Counted from the stretch's first letter, positions 1 through 9,934 are shown. The stretch is 64,000 bases of DNA from Nesterenkonia halotolerans (GCF_014874065.1 NZ_JADBEE010000001.1:372001-436000), one strand, 5' to 3'. Notes: a model not told the origin generated them from the letters alone. Made by a program: numbers and translations.

Positions 1-825
1 CGGTGGCTCGGGCAGGCTCAGCGGGTCCTCATCGGTCTCTGCAGCCGGCTCGATCTCGGTGCCGTCAGCCGCGGAGGCGGTCGCATCGACATCGACAGTC
101 GCCTCGACATCATCGAAGCCTCCTGCCTCGGCCTCTGCCCGATCTTCGGGCAGACCGGCATCCTCGGCGCCGGAGACCTCATCCTCGTCAAGCTCGGCTT
201 CTTCAGCGTCCTGCGGGTCTTCCACGACTGCCTCGTCGTCCGCATCGTCTTCGAGGTCCGCATCGCCTTCGAGGTCCTCGTCACCCGCGGCGGCGTCCGC
301 CGCGGCGACCTCGACGAGGTCCGCTGCCTCATCATCGGCGGCACCGGACCCGGGGGCGTCCTGCTCGGCGTCGACCTCGCGGTCCTCGCCATCATGGTCG
401 TCGTCGTCATCTTCCGCGTCGTCGCCAGCTTCCTCGTCGAGGAGATCCTGATCCACTGCCGGCGTCGGAGATGCGGCGGCCGCGGGTGCTGTCGGGATCG
501 GCGAGGTGAAGCCCCAGGGCTCGGGCTCGGGCTCGGAGGCATCCTCCGCGGCGAGGGCCTCTGCCGGGTCTTCGGTGTCGTCCGACTCCAGGGCTTCTCC
601 GGGAGTCTCTGCTGAGACCGCTGACGGAAGATGCTGCTCCGCGTCGTCTGCGTCTGCCGCATCCGAGGTGTCCGCGTCGTCCTCACCGGCGCCCGTGGAG
701 GCGCGTTCAGCGGCAAGTTCGGCCTCGCGGCGGCGGCGCAGCTCTTTGCGGGAGACCGGGAGATACCTGGCGCGCAGGTCATCTCCGCCCGAGGCGTCAG
801 TCGACTCGGTGTTCTCTGCGGTCAT
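1..825 (-). CDS. Acidic, low-complexity protein of unknown function (3' end cut by window edge)
   Basis: This frame is open for 275 codons from an ATG at 825 to the left edge with no stop. A good ribosome site (AGGAGG, 833-838) sits just upstream. The N-terminus has a short basic stretch (RARYLPVSRKELRRRREAEL, about residues 19-38). The rest is almost entirely Asp, Glu, Ala, Ser and Pro, as in an intrinsically disordered protein. No enzyme motif, signal peptide or membrane helix is visible. It lies 127 bp downstream of nadD on the same strand. Micrococcaceae commonly carry a poorly conserved protein here, before rsfS, but the following gene is outside the window. The opposite-strand frames here are Arg/Ser-rich shadows. 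Function unknown. Confidence 0.75.
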   Translation of the reverse strand, partial: MTAENTESTDASGGDDLRARYLPVSRKELRRRREAELAAERASTGAGEDDADTSDAADADDAEQHLPSAVSAETPGEALESDDTEDPAEALAAEDASEPEPEPWGFTSPIPTAPAAAASPTPAVDQDLLDEEAGDDAEDDDDDHDGEDREVDAEQDAPGSGAADDEAADLVEVAAADAAAGDEDLEGDADLEDDADDEAVVEDPQDAEEAELDEDEVSGAEDAGLPEDRAEAEAGGFDDVEATVDVDATASAADGTEIEPAAETDEDPLSLPEPP

Positions 826-952
826 CGTCCAGCCTCCTGAAGGCCCTGGTCAGGCTGTGCTGCCCGCGCCAGAACATTGCCTGCAAATTGATCGGTCTCT
901 TCGGTGGAGCACCAATCTCCATCGTATGCCGCGCCACGGCGGTGCGGCACGC

Positions 953-1603
953 TCAACGCGCGGAGGAGATGGAATCCGACTGATAGAGCCGATGCTTGGC
1001 GATGTACTGCACGACGCCGTCGGGGACCAGGTACCAGACGGGCTTCTCGGCCCGCACGCGCTCTCGACAGTCGGTCGAGGAGATGGCCATCGCCGGAATC
1101 TCCATCAGAGAGATCTCGTTGGTGCGTCCGAAGTCCTCCGAGATGTAGCCCGGTCGGGTCACAGAGACGAAGTGCGCGAGCTCCCAGAGCTCATCGACGT
1201 TCTTCCACGACATGATCTGGGCCATCGCGTCTGCCCCAGTGATGAAGAACAGCTCGGCATCCGGGTACATCTCACGGAAATCTCGGAGCGTGTCAATGGT
1301 GTAGGTGGCTCCGCCTCGGTCGATGTCCACGCGGGACACGGTGAACCGGGGGTTGGCGGCGGTGGCGACGACGGTCAGCAGATAACGGTGCTCGGCCTCC
1401 GCGACCTCACGGCCCGCCTTCTGCCAGGGCTGGCCGGTGGGCACGAAGATGACCTCGTCGAGTTCGAACTCCGTCGCCACCTCGCTGGCGGCCACCAGGT
1501 GTCCGTGGTGGATCGGATCGAAGGTTCCGCCCATGATCCCCAGACGAAGCGGACCGGGGGCCCGCTCAGAGGTGGCGGCTGCCCGCGGGTGTCGTTGAGC
1601 CAA
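953..1603 (-). CDS. nadD: Nicotinate-nucleotide adenylyltransferase
   Basis: NadD transfers AMP from ATP to nicotinate mononucleotide, giving deamido-NAD in cytosolic NAD synthesis. The 216-residue protein has the nucleotidyltransferase signature [12 protein letters not shown] near residue 26 and the C-terminal adenylate-binding motif ISSTDCR near residue 173, and its length is normal. The chosen start is a TTG (1601-1603) that begins 5 nt after the stop of the small upstream membrane gene. It has no strong ribosome site, so translation is probably coupled. The next in-frame ATG lies inside the GGTFDP motif and would destroy the fold. Family identity is secure; the exact start is not. Confidence 0.93.
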   Translation of the reverse strand: MAQRHPRAAATSERAPGPLRLGIMGGTFDPIHHGHLVAASEVATEFELDEVIFVPTGQPWQKAGREVAEAEHRYLLTVVATAANPRFTVSRVDIDRGGATYTIDTLRDFREMYPDAELFFITGADAMAQIMSWKNVDELWELAHFVSVTRPGYISEDFGRTNEISLMEIPAMAISSTDCRERVRAEKPVWYLVPDGVVQYIAKHRLYQSDSISSAR

Positions 1604-1608
1604 CGGCG

Positions 1609-1794
1609 TCAGTGGTCGCCGTGGGTCTGGGCCGGCAGCTCGCGGCCCTTGTTGGCGAAGCCGAGCGTCACCAGCAGCAGCAGGAGCAGCAGGGCGAACA
1701 TGATGATGCCGTACCAGTGGGCCTCGATCGGAAGCGCGTGGTGTTCTTCAGTCTCTGCCCCGAGGACGGTGGCGAGCACGTGCAGGTTGAGCAT
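1609..1794 (-). CDS. Small single-pass membrane protein of unknown function
   Basis: A 61-residue protein with one clear hydrophobic helix (about residues 28-47, rich in Leu: [17 protein letters not shown]), a His/Glu-rich segment before it (ETEEHH) and a short polar tail. A GGGAGA ribosome-site-like run lies just before the ATG at 1794. It sits 66 bp after proA and 5 bp before nadD on the same strand, so it is probably cotranscribed with both. Comparable short membrane proteins occur between proA and nadD in related actinobacteria (recalled, not checked). No function can be assigned. Confidence 0.7.
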   Translation of the reverse strand: MLNLHVLATVLGAETEEHHALPIEAHWYGIIMFALLLLLLLVTLGFANKGRELPAQTHGDH

Positions 1795-1860
1795 GCTTCT
1801 CCCTCATATGGGATGAACGACGATGTGAACGCGGAATTATCGGTTCCCAGTGTACGGGAA

Positions 1861-3216
1861 CTATTGACGGACCTGGCCCTCGCCGCGCACGACCCACTTG
1901 GTGGTGGTCAGCTCTGCCATGCCCATCGGGCCTCGAGCGTGCATCTTCTGGGTAGAGATGCCCACTTCGGCGCCCAGGCCGAACTGCCCGCCGTCGGTGA
2001 AGCGCGTCGAGGCATTGACGATGACCGCGGCCGCGTCGACCTCAGCGACGAAACGATCGGCGCGGGCCACGGAGTCGGTGACGATGGCCTCGGTGTGCCC
2101 GGTCGTCCACCGGCCGATGTGGGTGATCGCGTCATCGAGGGAGTCCACCACGCCGACGGCCATCTCGAGGTCGTGGAACTCGGTGGCGAAGTCTTCCTCG
2201 GTGGCCTCGCTGACGGTGCCGAAGGGGGCGCGGTCCTGTGAGAGGTCCGCGGGCTCTTCTGCGGGGAGCCATTCACGCACTCGAGGGTCCACATGCAGGT
2301 TCACTCCCGAGCGCAGCAGTCCACGCAGCACCTCCCGGCCCGCGTCCTCCGCCTCGGCATGCAGCAGCAGCGTCTCAGCAGCATTGCAGACGCTGGGCCG
2401 CGAGGTCTTGGAGTTCACCACGATGTTGCGTGCGGTCTCCGGATCCGCATTGGCGTCGATGTAGATGTGCACATTGCCCTCGCCGGTCTCGATGACCGGA
2501 ACCCGGGAGTTCTGCACCACATGCTGGATGAGCTCGTGGCCGCCGCGCGGGATGAGCACATCCACCGAGCCGCGCTGGGTCATCAGAGCGGTGGCGCCGG
2601 CTCTGCCGAAGGCGTCGATCGACTGCACGGAGTCCACCGGCACGGAGGTGGTGCGCAGCGCCTCGCGGATGATGGCCAGCAGCATCTCATTGGTGTTCTT
2701 GGCTGCAGAGCCGCCGCGCAGGATGACGGCGTTTCCGGACTTCAGGCCCAGCGCCGCGATGTCCACGGTCACGTTGGGTCGAGCCTCGTAGATGACTCCC
2801 ATGACGCCCAGCGGCACGCTGACCTGGGTCAGGCGAAGCCCGTTCGGCAGGGTCCGGCCCTGCAGGACGCGGCCTACGGGATCGCTGAGTCCCATGACCT
2901 CCTCCACGGAGGCGGCCAGAGCCTCGATCCTCTCCGGGCTCAGTGCGAGCCGGTCGAGCAGCGACCGACTGAGCCCGGCTTCACGGCCGCGCTCCAGGTC
3001 CTCGTCGTTGGCCTGGGTCAGCGAGGCTGCCGATTCGCGCAGCCCGGAGGCGACGGCGGCCAGCGTCCGGTCCTTGTGCTCACGGTCCATGGATCCCAGG
3101 CCGCGCGAGGCGGAGCGCGCCCGCGAGGTGACCTCGCGGATGCCCGACTCGATGTCCTGGTCAGTCTGCTGGTCAGTGTCCTGATCGGTGTGCTGGGTCT
3201 GCTGTTCCTCTGCCAT
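1861..3216 (-). CDS. proA: Glutamate-5-semialdehyde dehydrogenase (gamma-glutamyl phosphate reductase)
   Basis: ProA reduces gamma-glutamyl phosphate with NADPH to glutamate semialdehyde, the second step of proline synthesis. The aldehyde-dehydrogenase-fold protein shows VIYEARPNVTVD, the substrate/NADP segment AVILRGGSAAKNTN, LIPRGGHELI, and the catalytic cysteine in SRPSVCNAAETLL. At 451 residues it is slightly longer than usual because of a Gln/Asp/Thr-rich N-terminal extension. An ATG at 3216 with AGG 8 nt upstream is preferred. A GTG at 3222 would overlap the proB stop as GTGA. Either way it is translationally coupled to proB, which makes its substrate. Confidence 0.95.
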   Translation of the reverse strand: MAEEQQTQHTDQDTDQQTDQDIESGIREVTSRARSASRGLGSMDREHKDRTLAAVASGLRESAASLTQANDEDLERGREAGLSRSLLDRLALSPERIEALAASVEEVMGLSDPVGRVLQGRTLPNGLRLTQVSVPLGVMGVIYEARPNVTVDIAALGLKSGNAVILRGGSAAKNTNEMLLAIIREALRTTSVPVDSVQSIDAFGRAGATALMTQRGSVDVLIPRGGHELIQHVVQNSRVPVIETGEGNVHIYIDANADPETARNIVVNSKTSRPSVCNAAETLLLHAEAEDAGREVLRGLLRSGVNLHVDPRVREWLPAEEPADLSQDRAPFGTVSEATEEDFATEFHDLEMAVGVVDSLDDAITHIGRWTTGHTEAIVTDSVARADRFVAEVDAAAVIVNASTRFTDGGQFGLGAEVGISTQKMHARGPMGMAELTTTKWVVRGEGQVRQ

Positions 3217-3218
3217 GT

Positions 3219-4373
3219 TCACAGCCTAGTCTCGATGCGCACGATGTCGTCTGCGTGAATCACTGCTCGTTCATATTCCGGACCGAGGTTCGCGCCCAGC
3301 TCGGCGGTGGAGCGGCCCAGCATCTGCGGGAGCTCGACGGAGGAATACCCCACCAGTCCCCTGGCGCGGACCGTCCCTGCACGGTCGGTGATCTCCACCG
3401 GGTCGGAGGCCTCGAAGTCACCGCTCAGCGCGATGATCCCGGCGCACAGCAGCGAGCGGCGGCCCTCGACGACGGCGGCGATGGCGCCGTCGTCGATGGT
3501 GAGGCGACCCTTGGGATGGGCCAGGTGAGCGATCCAGGCCGAACGTGCCCCGCGCCTGCGACCGCGAGCACCGAAGAAGGTGCCCACCTCCTCGCCCTGG
3601 AAGAGGCGCCGCGCGTTGGGGGCGGAGGTCAGCAGTGCGGGGATGCCGTTGGAGGCGGCGATCTGCGCGGCCTCGACCTTGGTGACCATGCCCCCGGTGC
3701 CGACGCCGGCCTTGCCGCGCCGTCCGAGGGTGACCCCGCGCAGATCCTCGGGACCGGCGACATACGGGACCTGACGGCCACCCTCGTCGGGGGGTCCGTC
3801 GTAGAGCGCATCGACATCGGAGAGCAGGATCAGCGCATCGGCCCGCAGCAGGTTCGCGGTCAGCGCCGCAAGCCGGTCATTGTCGCCGAAACGGATCTCG
3901 TGGGTGGCCACGGCGTCGTTCTCATTGACCACCGGCACGGCACCCAGGCTCAGCAGCTTCTCCAGGGTGCGCAGCGCGTTGGTGTACTGCGTGCGTCGCA
4001 TGAGGTCTTCCACGGTCAGCAGCACCTGCGAAACGGTGGTCTGGTACTGGGTGAAGGCACGCGTGTAGTGCGCCAGCAGCAGACCCTGGCCGACGGCGGC
4101 GGCGGCCTGCTGGGTGGCCAGATCCTGCGGGCGGCTCCCCAGACCCAGCGGGGCCAGTCCTGCCGCGATGGCGCCAGAGGAGACGAGCACGACCTCGGTC
4201 CCCCGCTCGCGCAGCACCTGCAGGTCAGCGACCAGCCGGTTCAGCGCGTCCACCGAGATGCCTCCGTCGATCGTGGTGAGCGAGGAGGAGCCGATCTTCA
4301 CCACCAGTCGCCTGGCATGGCGCAGGTCGCTCCGGGAGGCGACCAGGGACTCGGTCAGACGCGGGGTGCTCAT
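3219..4373 (-). CDS. proB: Glutamate 5-kinase with C-terminal PUA domain
   Basis: ProB phosphorylates glutamate to gamma-glutamyl phosphate, the committed and usually proline-inhibited step of proline synthesis. The amino-acid kinase domain (about residues 18-270) starts [13 protein letters not shown] and contains [20 protein letters not shown] and [11 protein letters not shown]-terminal PUA domain (about 295-375) includes [16 protein letters not shown]. The length (384 residues) is typical for the kinase plus PUA form. The ATG at 4373 overlaps the obg stop as ATGA, and proA follows directly, so obg-proB-proA read as one coupled unit. Confidence 0.96.
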   Translation of the reverse strand: MSTPRLTESLVASRSDLRHARRLVVKIGSSSLTTIDGGISVDALNRLVADLQVLRERGTEVVLVSSGAIAAGLAPLGLGSRPQDLATQQAAAAVGQGLLLAHYTRAFTQYQTTVSQVLLTVEDLMRRTQYTNALRTLEKLLSLGAVPVVNENDAVATHEIRFGDNDRLAALTANLLRADALILLSDVDALYDGPPDEGGRQVPYVAGPEDLRGVTLGRRGKAGVGTGGMVTKVEAAQIAASNGIPALLTSAPNARRLFQGEEVGTFFGARGRRRGARSAWIAHLAHPKGRLTIDDGAIAAVVEGRRSLLCAGIIALSGDFEASDPVEITDRAGTVRARGLVGYSSVELPQMLGRSTAELGANLGPEYERAVIHADDIVRIETRL

Positions 4374-6067
4374 CGCGTGTCGGCCTCCACCTCGTCAGCG
4401 CCGAAGCCCTCGTCCTGCAGATCGTCCGGGTTGCCGTGCGGGTAGTGGATCTCCACGCCGTCGGCGTTCTTGGTGCTGGTGGGCGCACCGTCATCGCGGC
4501 GCTTGGCGTTCGCAGCCTCAGCGCTGCGCTTGGTGGGAGCGCCGTCCTGGGCGCGATAGTCGACCTCCATCTCGGCGCGAGTGGAGGCCTTGGCGGCGCG
4601 GCGGTCGGCCTGGTCCTGCTTCTTCTCGGCGCGAGTGGGCCGGGAGTGGTCGTCGAGACGCAGGTCGGTGCCGCGGGGGCCACCCAGGTGCTCGGCACCT
4701 GCGGCCATCGTGGGCTCCCAGTCGAAGACGACGCCGTCATCCTCCGAGCCGATGACCACGGCCTCACCGGGCTTGGCGCCCTGCTTGAAGAGCTCGTCTT
4801 CGATTCCAACAGCAACCAGGCGGTCAGCGAGGTACCCGACAGCCTCGTCGTTGCCGAAGTCGGTCTGCAGGATCCAACGCTCAGGCTTGTCGCCGCGGAC
4901 CCGCCACAGCGGCTCACCGCCCTTGGATTCTGCGGTGACGGTGAACTGCTTGCGGTTCACGGCCCGGGGGCGCACCGTGACAGGAACCGGAGCGGGCTCG
5001 ATCTCCCGCTGAGCGCGCGCCTCGCGCACCAGTTCGGCCATGGCGAAGCCCAAGTCCCGCAGTCCGTCGCGATTGAGCGCGGAGACGTCGAACACGCGGT
5101 AGCCGCGCTCGGTCAGGTCGGCGCGCACCATTTCTGCCATGGCGGCACCGTCTGGAAGGTCGGTCTTGTTCAGGGCGATCAACCGCGGGCGCTCGTTGAG
5201 CGGCACAGCGTTGGAAGAGTTGTCCTCGGTGCCGCCGGCACCTTCGACCTTGTCCGGGGCGTATGCCGCGAGTTCGGCTTCGATCGCGTCCAGGTCACCC
5301 AGTGGGTCGCGGTCGCTCTCCAGGGAGGCACAGTCGAGGACATGGACCAGAGCGGCGCAGCGCTCCACATGGCGCAGAAACTCATGTCCCAGACCCTTGC
5401 CCTCGGCGGCACCGGGGATGAGCCCCGGAACGTCCGCCACGGTGAAGCGGGTCTCTCCGGCCTCGACCACGCCCAGGTTCGGCACCAGCGTGGTGAACGG
5501 GTAGTCGGCGATCTTGGGGCGGGCTGCGCTCATCGCAGCGATCAAGCTGGATTTGCCCGCTGAAGGGAAGCCGACCAGGGCGATGTCAGCGACGGACTTC
5601 AGCTCCAGGACCACGTCCTGAGCGTCGCCGGGAGTGCCCAGCAGCGCGAAGCCAGGAGCTTTGCGCTTCTTGGAGGACAGTGCGGCATTGCCGAGACCGC
5701 CCTGACCGCCTTCAGCGATCGCGAACCGGGCACCTGGCTCCACCAGGTCCGCGAGCACGCGACCCTCACGGTCCTTGACCACGGTGCCCTCGGGCACCGG
5801 GAGCTCCAGCACCGGTCCACGCGTTCCGTGCCTGAGATCGCCCTGGCCGACGCCACCGTCCTGGCCGTGGCGGTGGGGGCGGTGGTGGTACTCGAGCAGC
5901 GTGGTGGTCTGGGGATCGACCACCAGCACCACTGAGCCGCCGTCGCCGCCGTTGCCGCCGTCGGGCCCGCCGAGGGGCTTGAACTTCTCGCGGTGCACGG
6001 AGACGCAGCCGTGGCCACCGTTACCGCCTGTGGTGTGGAGGACCACTCGGTCGACGAAATGTGCCAT
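4370..6067 (-). CDS. obg: Obg/CgtA-family ribosome-associated GTPase
   Basis: Obg is an essential GTPase that binds the 50S subunit and links ribosome assembly to growth state. Order of parts: Gly-rich OBG fold (about residues 1-158); TRAFAC G domain with P-loop GFPSAGKSS, switch [18 protein letters not shown] and specificity motif NKTDLP; actinobacterial OCT domain (about 365-440, with [18 protein letters not shown]); and a charged tail of about 115 residues. At 565 residues it is longer than the 480-500 usual for actinobacteria because of this Lys/Arg/Asp-rich tail. AAGGAG lies 9 nt before the ATG at 6067. It follows rpmA as in most bacteria and overlaps proB by 4 nt. Confidence 0.96.
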   Translation of the reverse strand: MAHFVDRVVLHTTGGNGGHGCVSVHREKFKPLGGPDGGNGGDGGSVVLVVDPQTTTLLEYHHRPHRHGQDGGVGQGDLRHGTRGPVLELPVPEGTVVKDREGRVLADLVEPGARFAIAEGGQGGLGNAALSSKKRKAPGFALLGTPGDAQDVVLELKSVADIALVGFPSAGKSSLIAAMSAARPKIADYPFTTLVPNLGVVEAGETRFTVADVPGLIPGAAEGKGLGHEFLRHVERCAALVHVLDCASLESDRDPLGDLDAIEAELAAYAPDKVEGAGGTEDNSSNAVPLNERPRLIALNKTDLPDGAAMAEMVRADLTERGYRVFDVSALNRDGLRDLGFAMAELVREARAQREIEPAPVPVTVRPRAVNRKQFTVTAESKGGEPLWRVRGDKPERWILQTDFGNDEAVGYLADRLVAVGIEDELFKQGAKPGEAVVIGSEDDGVVFDWEPTMAAGAEHLGGPRGTDLRLDDHSRPTRAEKKQDQADRRAAKASTRAEMEVDYRAQDGAPTKRSAEAANAKRRDDGAPTSTKNADGVEIHYPHGNPDDLQDEGFGADEVEADTR

Positions 6068-6106
6068 GGCTGGAGACTCCTTGAAGAAAATGCTGACTTA
6101 AGACAA

Positions 6107-6143
6107 GTCGAGGGTGGGCCCATCAAGTGGGCCCACCCTCGAC
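6107..6143. terminator. Perfect 16-bp hairpin between rpmA and obg
   Basis: Arms GTCGAGGGTGGGCCCA (6107-6122) and its exact complement (6128-6143) enclose a 5-nt loop. On the minus strand the hairpin lies 31 nt past the rpmA stop and about 40 nt before the obg start. It is followed by TTGTCTTAAG rather than a clean T run, so it may be a leaky terminator, an attenuator or an RNA processing point rather than a full stop. The structure is certain; the role is inference. Confidence 0.7.
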
Positions 6144-6174
6144 TGTACGTTCGAAACGTCTGTGCAGGCCTGGA

Positions 6175-6429
6175 TCAGGCTGCTGGGACGATGTTCACGA
6201 CCTTACGCCCGCGGCGGCTGCCGAACTCGACAGCTCCGTTCGAGAGCGCGAAGAGCGTGTCGTCGCCACCGCGTCCGACGTTGACGCCGGGGTGGAACTT
6301 GGTGCCGCGCTGGCGGATGAGGATCTCACCAGCGTTGACGGTCTGACCGCCGAAGCGCTTCACGCCCAGGTACTGTGCGTTGGAATCGCGGCCGTTGCGA
6401 GTCGAGCTCGCACCTTTTTTATGTGCCAT
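6175..6429 (-). CDS. rpmA: 50S ribosomal protein L27
   Basis: L27 is a large-subunit protein whose N-terminus reaches the peptidyl transferase centre. The 84-residue sequence begins [16 protein letters not shown] and contains [18 protein letters not shown], which is canonical. There is no Firmicutes-type cleavable N-terminal extension. AGAGGT lies upstream of the ATG at 6429. It follows rplU by 52 bp on the same strand, the usual rplU-rpmA-obg order. Confidence 0.98.
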   Translation of the reverse strand: MAHKKGASSTRNGRDSNAQYLGVKRFGGQTVNAGEILIRQRGTKFHPGVNVGRGGDDTLFALSNGAVEFGSRRGRKVVNIVPAA

Positions 6430-6481
6430 TGGGTCTGCCTACCTCTCGGGGAGAACGGGGAATATGCGAACCTTGAACGCC

Positions 6482-6790
6482 TCAGGCGATCGAGGTCACC
6501 TTGATACGGGTGAGTTCTGAACGGTGACCCTGGCGCTTGCGGTAGCCGGTCTTGTTCTTGAACTTCTCAATGACGATCTTCTTACCGCGGATGTTCTCCA
6601 GAACCTCGGCCTCGACCGAGACCTTGGCGAGCTCATCTGCTGCGGTAGTGACCTTGTCCCCGTCCACCAGCATCACTGCCGGCAGCTTAATGGTGCTGCC
6701 TGCCGCGCCCGGAACTCGGTCAACGGTCACGAGGTCTCCAACGGAAACCTTTTCCTGGCGGCCGCCAGCGCGGACAATCGCGTACACCAC
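6482..6790 (-). CDS. rplU: 50S ribosomal protein L21
   Basis: L21 binds 23S rRNA in the large subunit. The best start is the GTG at 6790, which gives the family-typical N-terminus [18 protein letters not shown] and a 102-residue protein, with AGAAG about 10 nt upstream. An in-frame ATG at 6817 would add nine untypical residues (MIIERSESQ) and swallow the ribosome site, so it is rejected. The C-terminal half has [15 protein letters not shown], typical of L21. First gene of the rplU-rpmA pair, downstream of rne. Confidence 0.96.
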   Translation of the reverse strand: MVYAIVRAGGRQEKVSVGDLVTVDRVPGAAGSTIKLPAVMLVDGDKVTTAADELAKVSVEAEVLENIRGKKIVIEKFKNKTGYRKRQGHRSELTRIKVTSIA

Positions 6791-6952
6791 TTGGGACTCA
6801 CTTCTCTCGATGATCATTTCGGACTAAACCAATCGCACATCTCTTCGGGGAATCCTCTGATGAGTTGTTCTCCGTCGAGCTGTGCGGAAGACATGTTGGT
6901 GCCTATAACACCAAGGGTCAACCTTACGCGACGTGCTCGGTGACAGCAAGTT

Positions 6953-6979
6953 GACCGGACCCGTCCAGCGGGCCCGGTC
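6953..6979. terminator. Hairpin just past the rne stop codon
   Basis: GACCGGACCCG (6953-6963) can pair with CGGGCCCGGTC (6969-6979), with one G-T pair, around a 5-nt loop. It starts 7 bp past the end of rne on the minus strand. The sequence after it (AACTTGCTGTC) has only a weak T run. It may end rne transcription or protect its 3' end before the rplU promoter region. A possible -35 for rplU (TTGACC) is readable on the minus strand near 6918-6923, but no convincing -10 was found. Confidence 0.45.
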
Positions 6980-6985
6980 CGCTGC

Positions 6986-9934
6986 CTATTCGGGTCGTGC
7001 GATCTCCTCCGCCTTGACGCCCACTCCGAGCATCACCGGCTCGGCGGCTGCGGCCTTCTTGGGGGCCTGCGCAGCCGGCTGCTCTGTGGCAGCGGAGGAG
7101 AACGAGTTGCTCGCCGGCTTCTCGGCGGCAGCGATCTGCTGCACCTCTCCGGAGGCGCCCTGGACCGAACCGGCAGCACGACGACGACGGCGCGCCGGCT
7201 GTGCGGGGGTGCGCGGTTCACGCGAATCCAGCGCCTGTCCGAGGGTGTCGAGGGAGACCTGCTTCTGCTCGGCCGCCGCAGGCTTCGCTCGGGAGCCTGC
7301 GGTCTCGCTCTTCTCGGCGCGCGGCAGCGGCACCTCTTCCCCGCCGATCCGCAGCACTTCGGCGCTGGACTGCTGGGGGGCCGAGTCCGCTGAGCTGGAC
7401 TTCTCCTGTGTGGACTGGGCTTCGGTGCTGGCTGCTGACTGTGTGGAGTTCGTGCTTCCTGCCGGCTGGCTGGCGCTGCGCCGACCGCTTCGGCGCGAGC
7501 CACGCGGCTGCTGCGCTGGGCTCTCAGCGGAGGCGTTCTGCTCCTCCTCCTCGGCATGCTTGCTCGCCGTGGCGGCGGCGACCTGGGCGAGAGCCTGACG
7601 TGCCTTCTCCTGGCGCTCCCTCTCCTGCGGGTCCACCTCCGGGGTCGACTGCTGGGTCTCGGACTCGTCGTCACGACGGTTCCGGCCCTTGCGGCGCTTC
7701 TTGGCGGGCTTGGAGTTCTGCTGCTCGCCGTGGGAGGTGTAGGCGGCGCGGTGCTCGACGGGCTCTGCCTGGGTGACGACTCCGCGTCCCGCGCAGTGCT
7801 GGCAGTCCTCGGAGAAGACTTCCAGCAGCCCGGTGCCCATCCGCTTACGGGTCATCTGCACCAGACCCAGCGAGGTGACCTCGGCGACCTGGTGCTTGGT
7901 TCGGTCACGGCCCAGGCATTCCACCATGCGGCGCAGCACCAGATCGCGATTGGCCTCGAGGACCATATCGATGAAGTCGATGACGATGATGCCACCGATG
8001 TCGCGCAGGCGAAGCTGACGGACCAGCTCTTCCGCGGCCTCCAGGTTGTTCTTCGTGACGGTCTCTTCGAGGTTGCCGCCGGAGCCGGTGAACTTGCCGG
8101 TGTTGACGTCGACCACAGTCATCGCCTCGGTGCGGTCGAAGACCAGCGAACCGCCGGAGGGCAGATTGACTTTGCGCTCCAGGGCCTTGTTGAGCTGCTC
8201 ATCGATCCGATGGTGGGCGAAGATGTCGTCGGCCTTCTGCTCTTCGGGGATCCACTGCTTCAGCCGGTCGAGCAGATGTGGTGCCACATAGGTGACGTAG
8301 GCCTCGATGTTGTCCCAGGTCTGCTCGCCCTGGACCTCCATGGAGGAGAAGTCCTCATTGAAGACATCGCGCACGACCTTGATGGTGAGGTCAGGCTCGG
8401 CGTAGAACAGTTCCGGGGCCAGCACCTTCTTCTCCCCGGTCTGGCTCTGGATCTGCTCCCAGAGGGCGCGCAGCCGGTTGATGTCGTTGGTCAGCTCCTC
8501 CTCGGAGGCGCCTTCAGCCGCGGTGCGCACGATGACCCCGGCGTTGTCCGGCATGTGGTCCTTCAGGACCTTCTTGAGCCTCGCCCGCTCGGTGTCGGGG
8601 AGCTTGCGGGAGATGCCGGTCATGGAACCGCCGGGGACGAAGACCAGGTAGCGGCCTGGCAGGGAGATCTGGCTGGTCAGCCGGGCTCCCTTATGTCCCA
8701 CGGGATCCTTGGTGACCTGCACCAGCACCGAGTCGCCGGACTTCAGTGCATTCTCGATCTTGCGCGGGCCGCCGTTGAGCCGTGATGCGGCCCAATCGAC
8801 CTCACCGGCGTAGAGCACAGCATTGCGTCCGCGACCGATGTCGACGAACGCCGCTTCCATGGAGGGCAGCACGTTCTGCACCTTGCCGAGGTAGACGTTG
8901 CCGATCAGGGAGTCCTGGGTGGTGTGCGAGACGTAGTGCTCCGCCAGGACGCCATCTTCCAGGACGCCGATCTGGATGCGCTCCCCACGCTGACGCACGA
9001 TCATCTTGCGGTCCACTGATTCACGACGCGCGAGGAACTCCGCCTCGGTGATGACCTGGCGGCGGCGACCACCTTCGCGCGATGAACGCCGGCGCTGCCG
9101 CTTCGCCTCGAGCCTGGTGGAGCCCTTCAGGCTGGTCACCTTGTCCGAGGCAGGTGCCTCAGCCGCCTCGCGGGGAGCCCGCACGCGGGTGACGGTATGC
9201 GCATCATCCTCGTTGGACTCCACCTCGAGGTCCGAAGTGCCACGACGACGACGGCGGCGCTTGCGGATCACCGGGCCTTCGTCATCCTTGCTGTGGGAGT
9301 CGCCTCGCTGCGAGCTCCCCCCGTCACGGGAGTCGTTGCCGGAATCGCTGTCCGCGTCAGACGCGGCCGATCCCTTCGAGTTCCGCGGCTCCGAATTCTC
9401 GCGCGGATCGCTGGCTTCTGCATCCTGTTCGGCGTTCTGACTGGAGTTTCGACCCGAGTTTCGAGCTCCGGAATCATGCGTGGAATCGCCCGACTCGGCC
9501 TCAGAGCTACGGTTCTTGTTCCGACCTCCGCGGCGGCGCTTGCGCCGTGAGCGGCGACCCGATCCGTCTTCGTCCTCGGAGTCCCGATCCTGCGAGTCGT
9601 CGGAATCGCTGCGCTGGGAGCTCCCCTGCCGGGCGGAATCTGACTGAGTCTGTCGGCCGTTGTCACGGTCGTCCTCGGAGTCGCGATCCTGCGAGTCGGG
9701 CTGCGGATCCGCGTCCTTGCTGGAGCGACGGTTCGTCTTTGGCTTGGCAGTGGCCAGGTCGGGTGCCTGGAAGAGCACGTTGACCGGGTCCGCGGCGTGA
9801 GCCGACTCGACCGGCTCCGACGCCTGGCTGGAGGCGGTCTCTGATCCGCTCTTCGGGGCCGGGGGCACGCTGAAGGGATTGAAGATATCGTTATTGCCCG
9901 CCGTGTCGTCTGCGGGGGTCTCGTTGTGGGACAT
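6986..9934 (-). CDS. rne: Rne/Rng-family ribonuclease E/G with long disordered arms
   Basis: A single-strand-specific endoribonuclease for mRNA decay and rRNA processing. About 310 residues of Ser/Asp/Arg-rich disordered sequence come first, with basic clusters (RRSRRKRRRGGRNKN, RKRRRRRRG). Then come an S1-like region (from about residue 325: IGNVYLGKVQNVLPSMEAAF), the RNase E catalytic domain with metal-ligand motifs VDVNTGKF and IVIDFIDM, and a zinc-link-like CQHC. An Ala/Gln/Ser-rich tail of about 240 residues follows. The ATG at 9934, with AGGAGC about 10 nt upstream, is preferred over the ATG at 9961, giving 982 residues. The catalytic core is central, with disordered arms on both sides, as in mycobacterial RNase E. 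Confidence 0.93.
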   Translation of the reverse strand: MSHNETPADDTAGNNDIFNPFSVPPAPKSGSETASSQASEPVESAHAADPVNVLFQAPDLATAKPKTNRRSSKDADPQPDSQDRDSEDDRDNGRQTQSDSARQGSSQRSDSDDSQDRDSEDEDGSGRRSRRKRRRGGRNKNRSSEAESGDSTHDSGARNSGRNSSQNAEQDAEASDPRENSEPRNSKGSAASDADSDSGNDSRDGGSSQRGDSHSKDDEGPVIRKRRRRRRGTSDLEVESNEDDAHTVTRVRAPREAAEAPASDKVTSLKGSTRLEAKRQRRRSSREGGRRRQVITEAEFLARRESVDRKMIVRQRGERIQIGVLEDGVLAEHYVSHTTQDSLIGNVYLGKVQNVLPSMEAAFVDIGRGRNAVLYAGEVDWAASRLNGGPRKIENALKSGDSVLVQVTKDPVGHKGARLTSQISLPGRYLVFVPGGSMTGISRKLPDTERARLKKVLKDHMPDNAGVIVRTAAEGASEEELTNDINRLRALWEQIQSQTGEKKVLAPELFYAEPDLTIKVVRDVFNEDFSSMEVQGEQTWDNIEAYVTYVAPHLLDRLKQWIPEEQKADDIFAHHRIDEQLNKALERKVNLPSGGSLVFDRTEAMTVVDVNTGKFTGSGGNLEETVTKNNLEAAEELVRQLRLRDIGGIIVIDFIDMVLEANRDLVLRRMVECLGRDRTKHQVAEVTSLGLVQMTRKRMGTGLLEVFSEDCQHCAGRGVVTQAEPVEHRAAYTSHGEQQNSKPAKKRRKGRNRRDDESETQQSTPEVDPQERERQEKARQALAQVAAATASKHAEEEEQNASAESPAQQPRGSRRSGRRSASQPAGSTNSTQSAASTEAQSTQEKSSSADSAPQQSSAEVLRIGGEEVPLPRAEKSETAGSRAKPAAAEQKQVSLDTLGQALDSREPRTPAQPARRRRRAAGSVQGASGEVQQIAAAEKPASNSFSSAATEQPAAQAPKKAAAAEPVMLGVGVKAEEIARPE

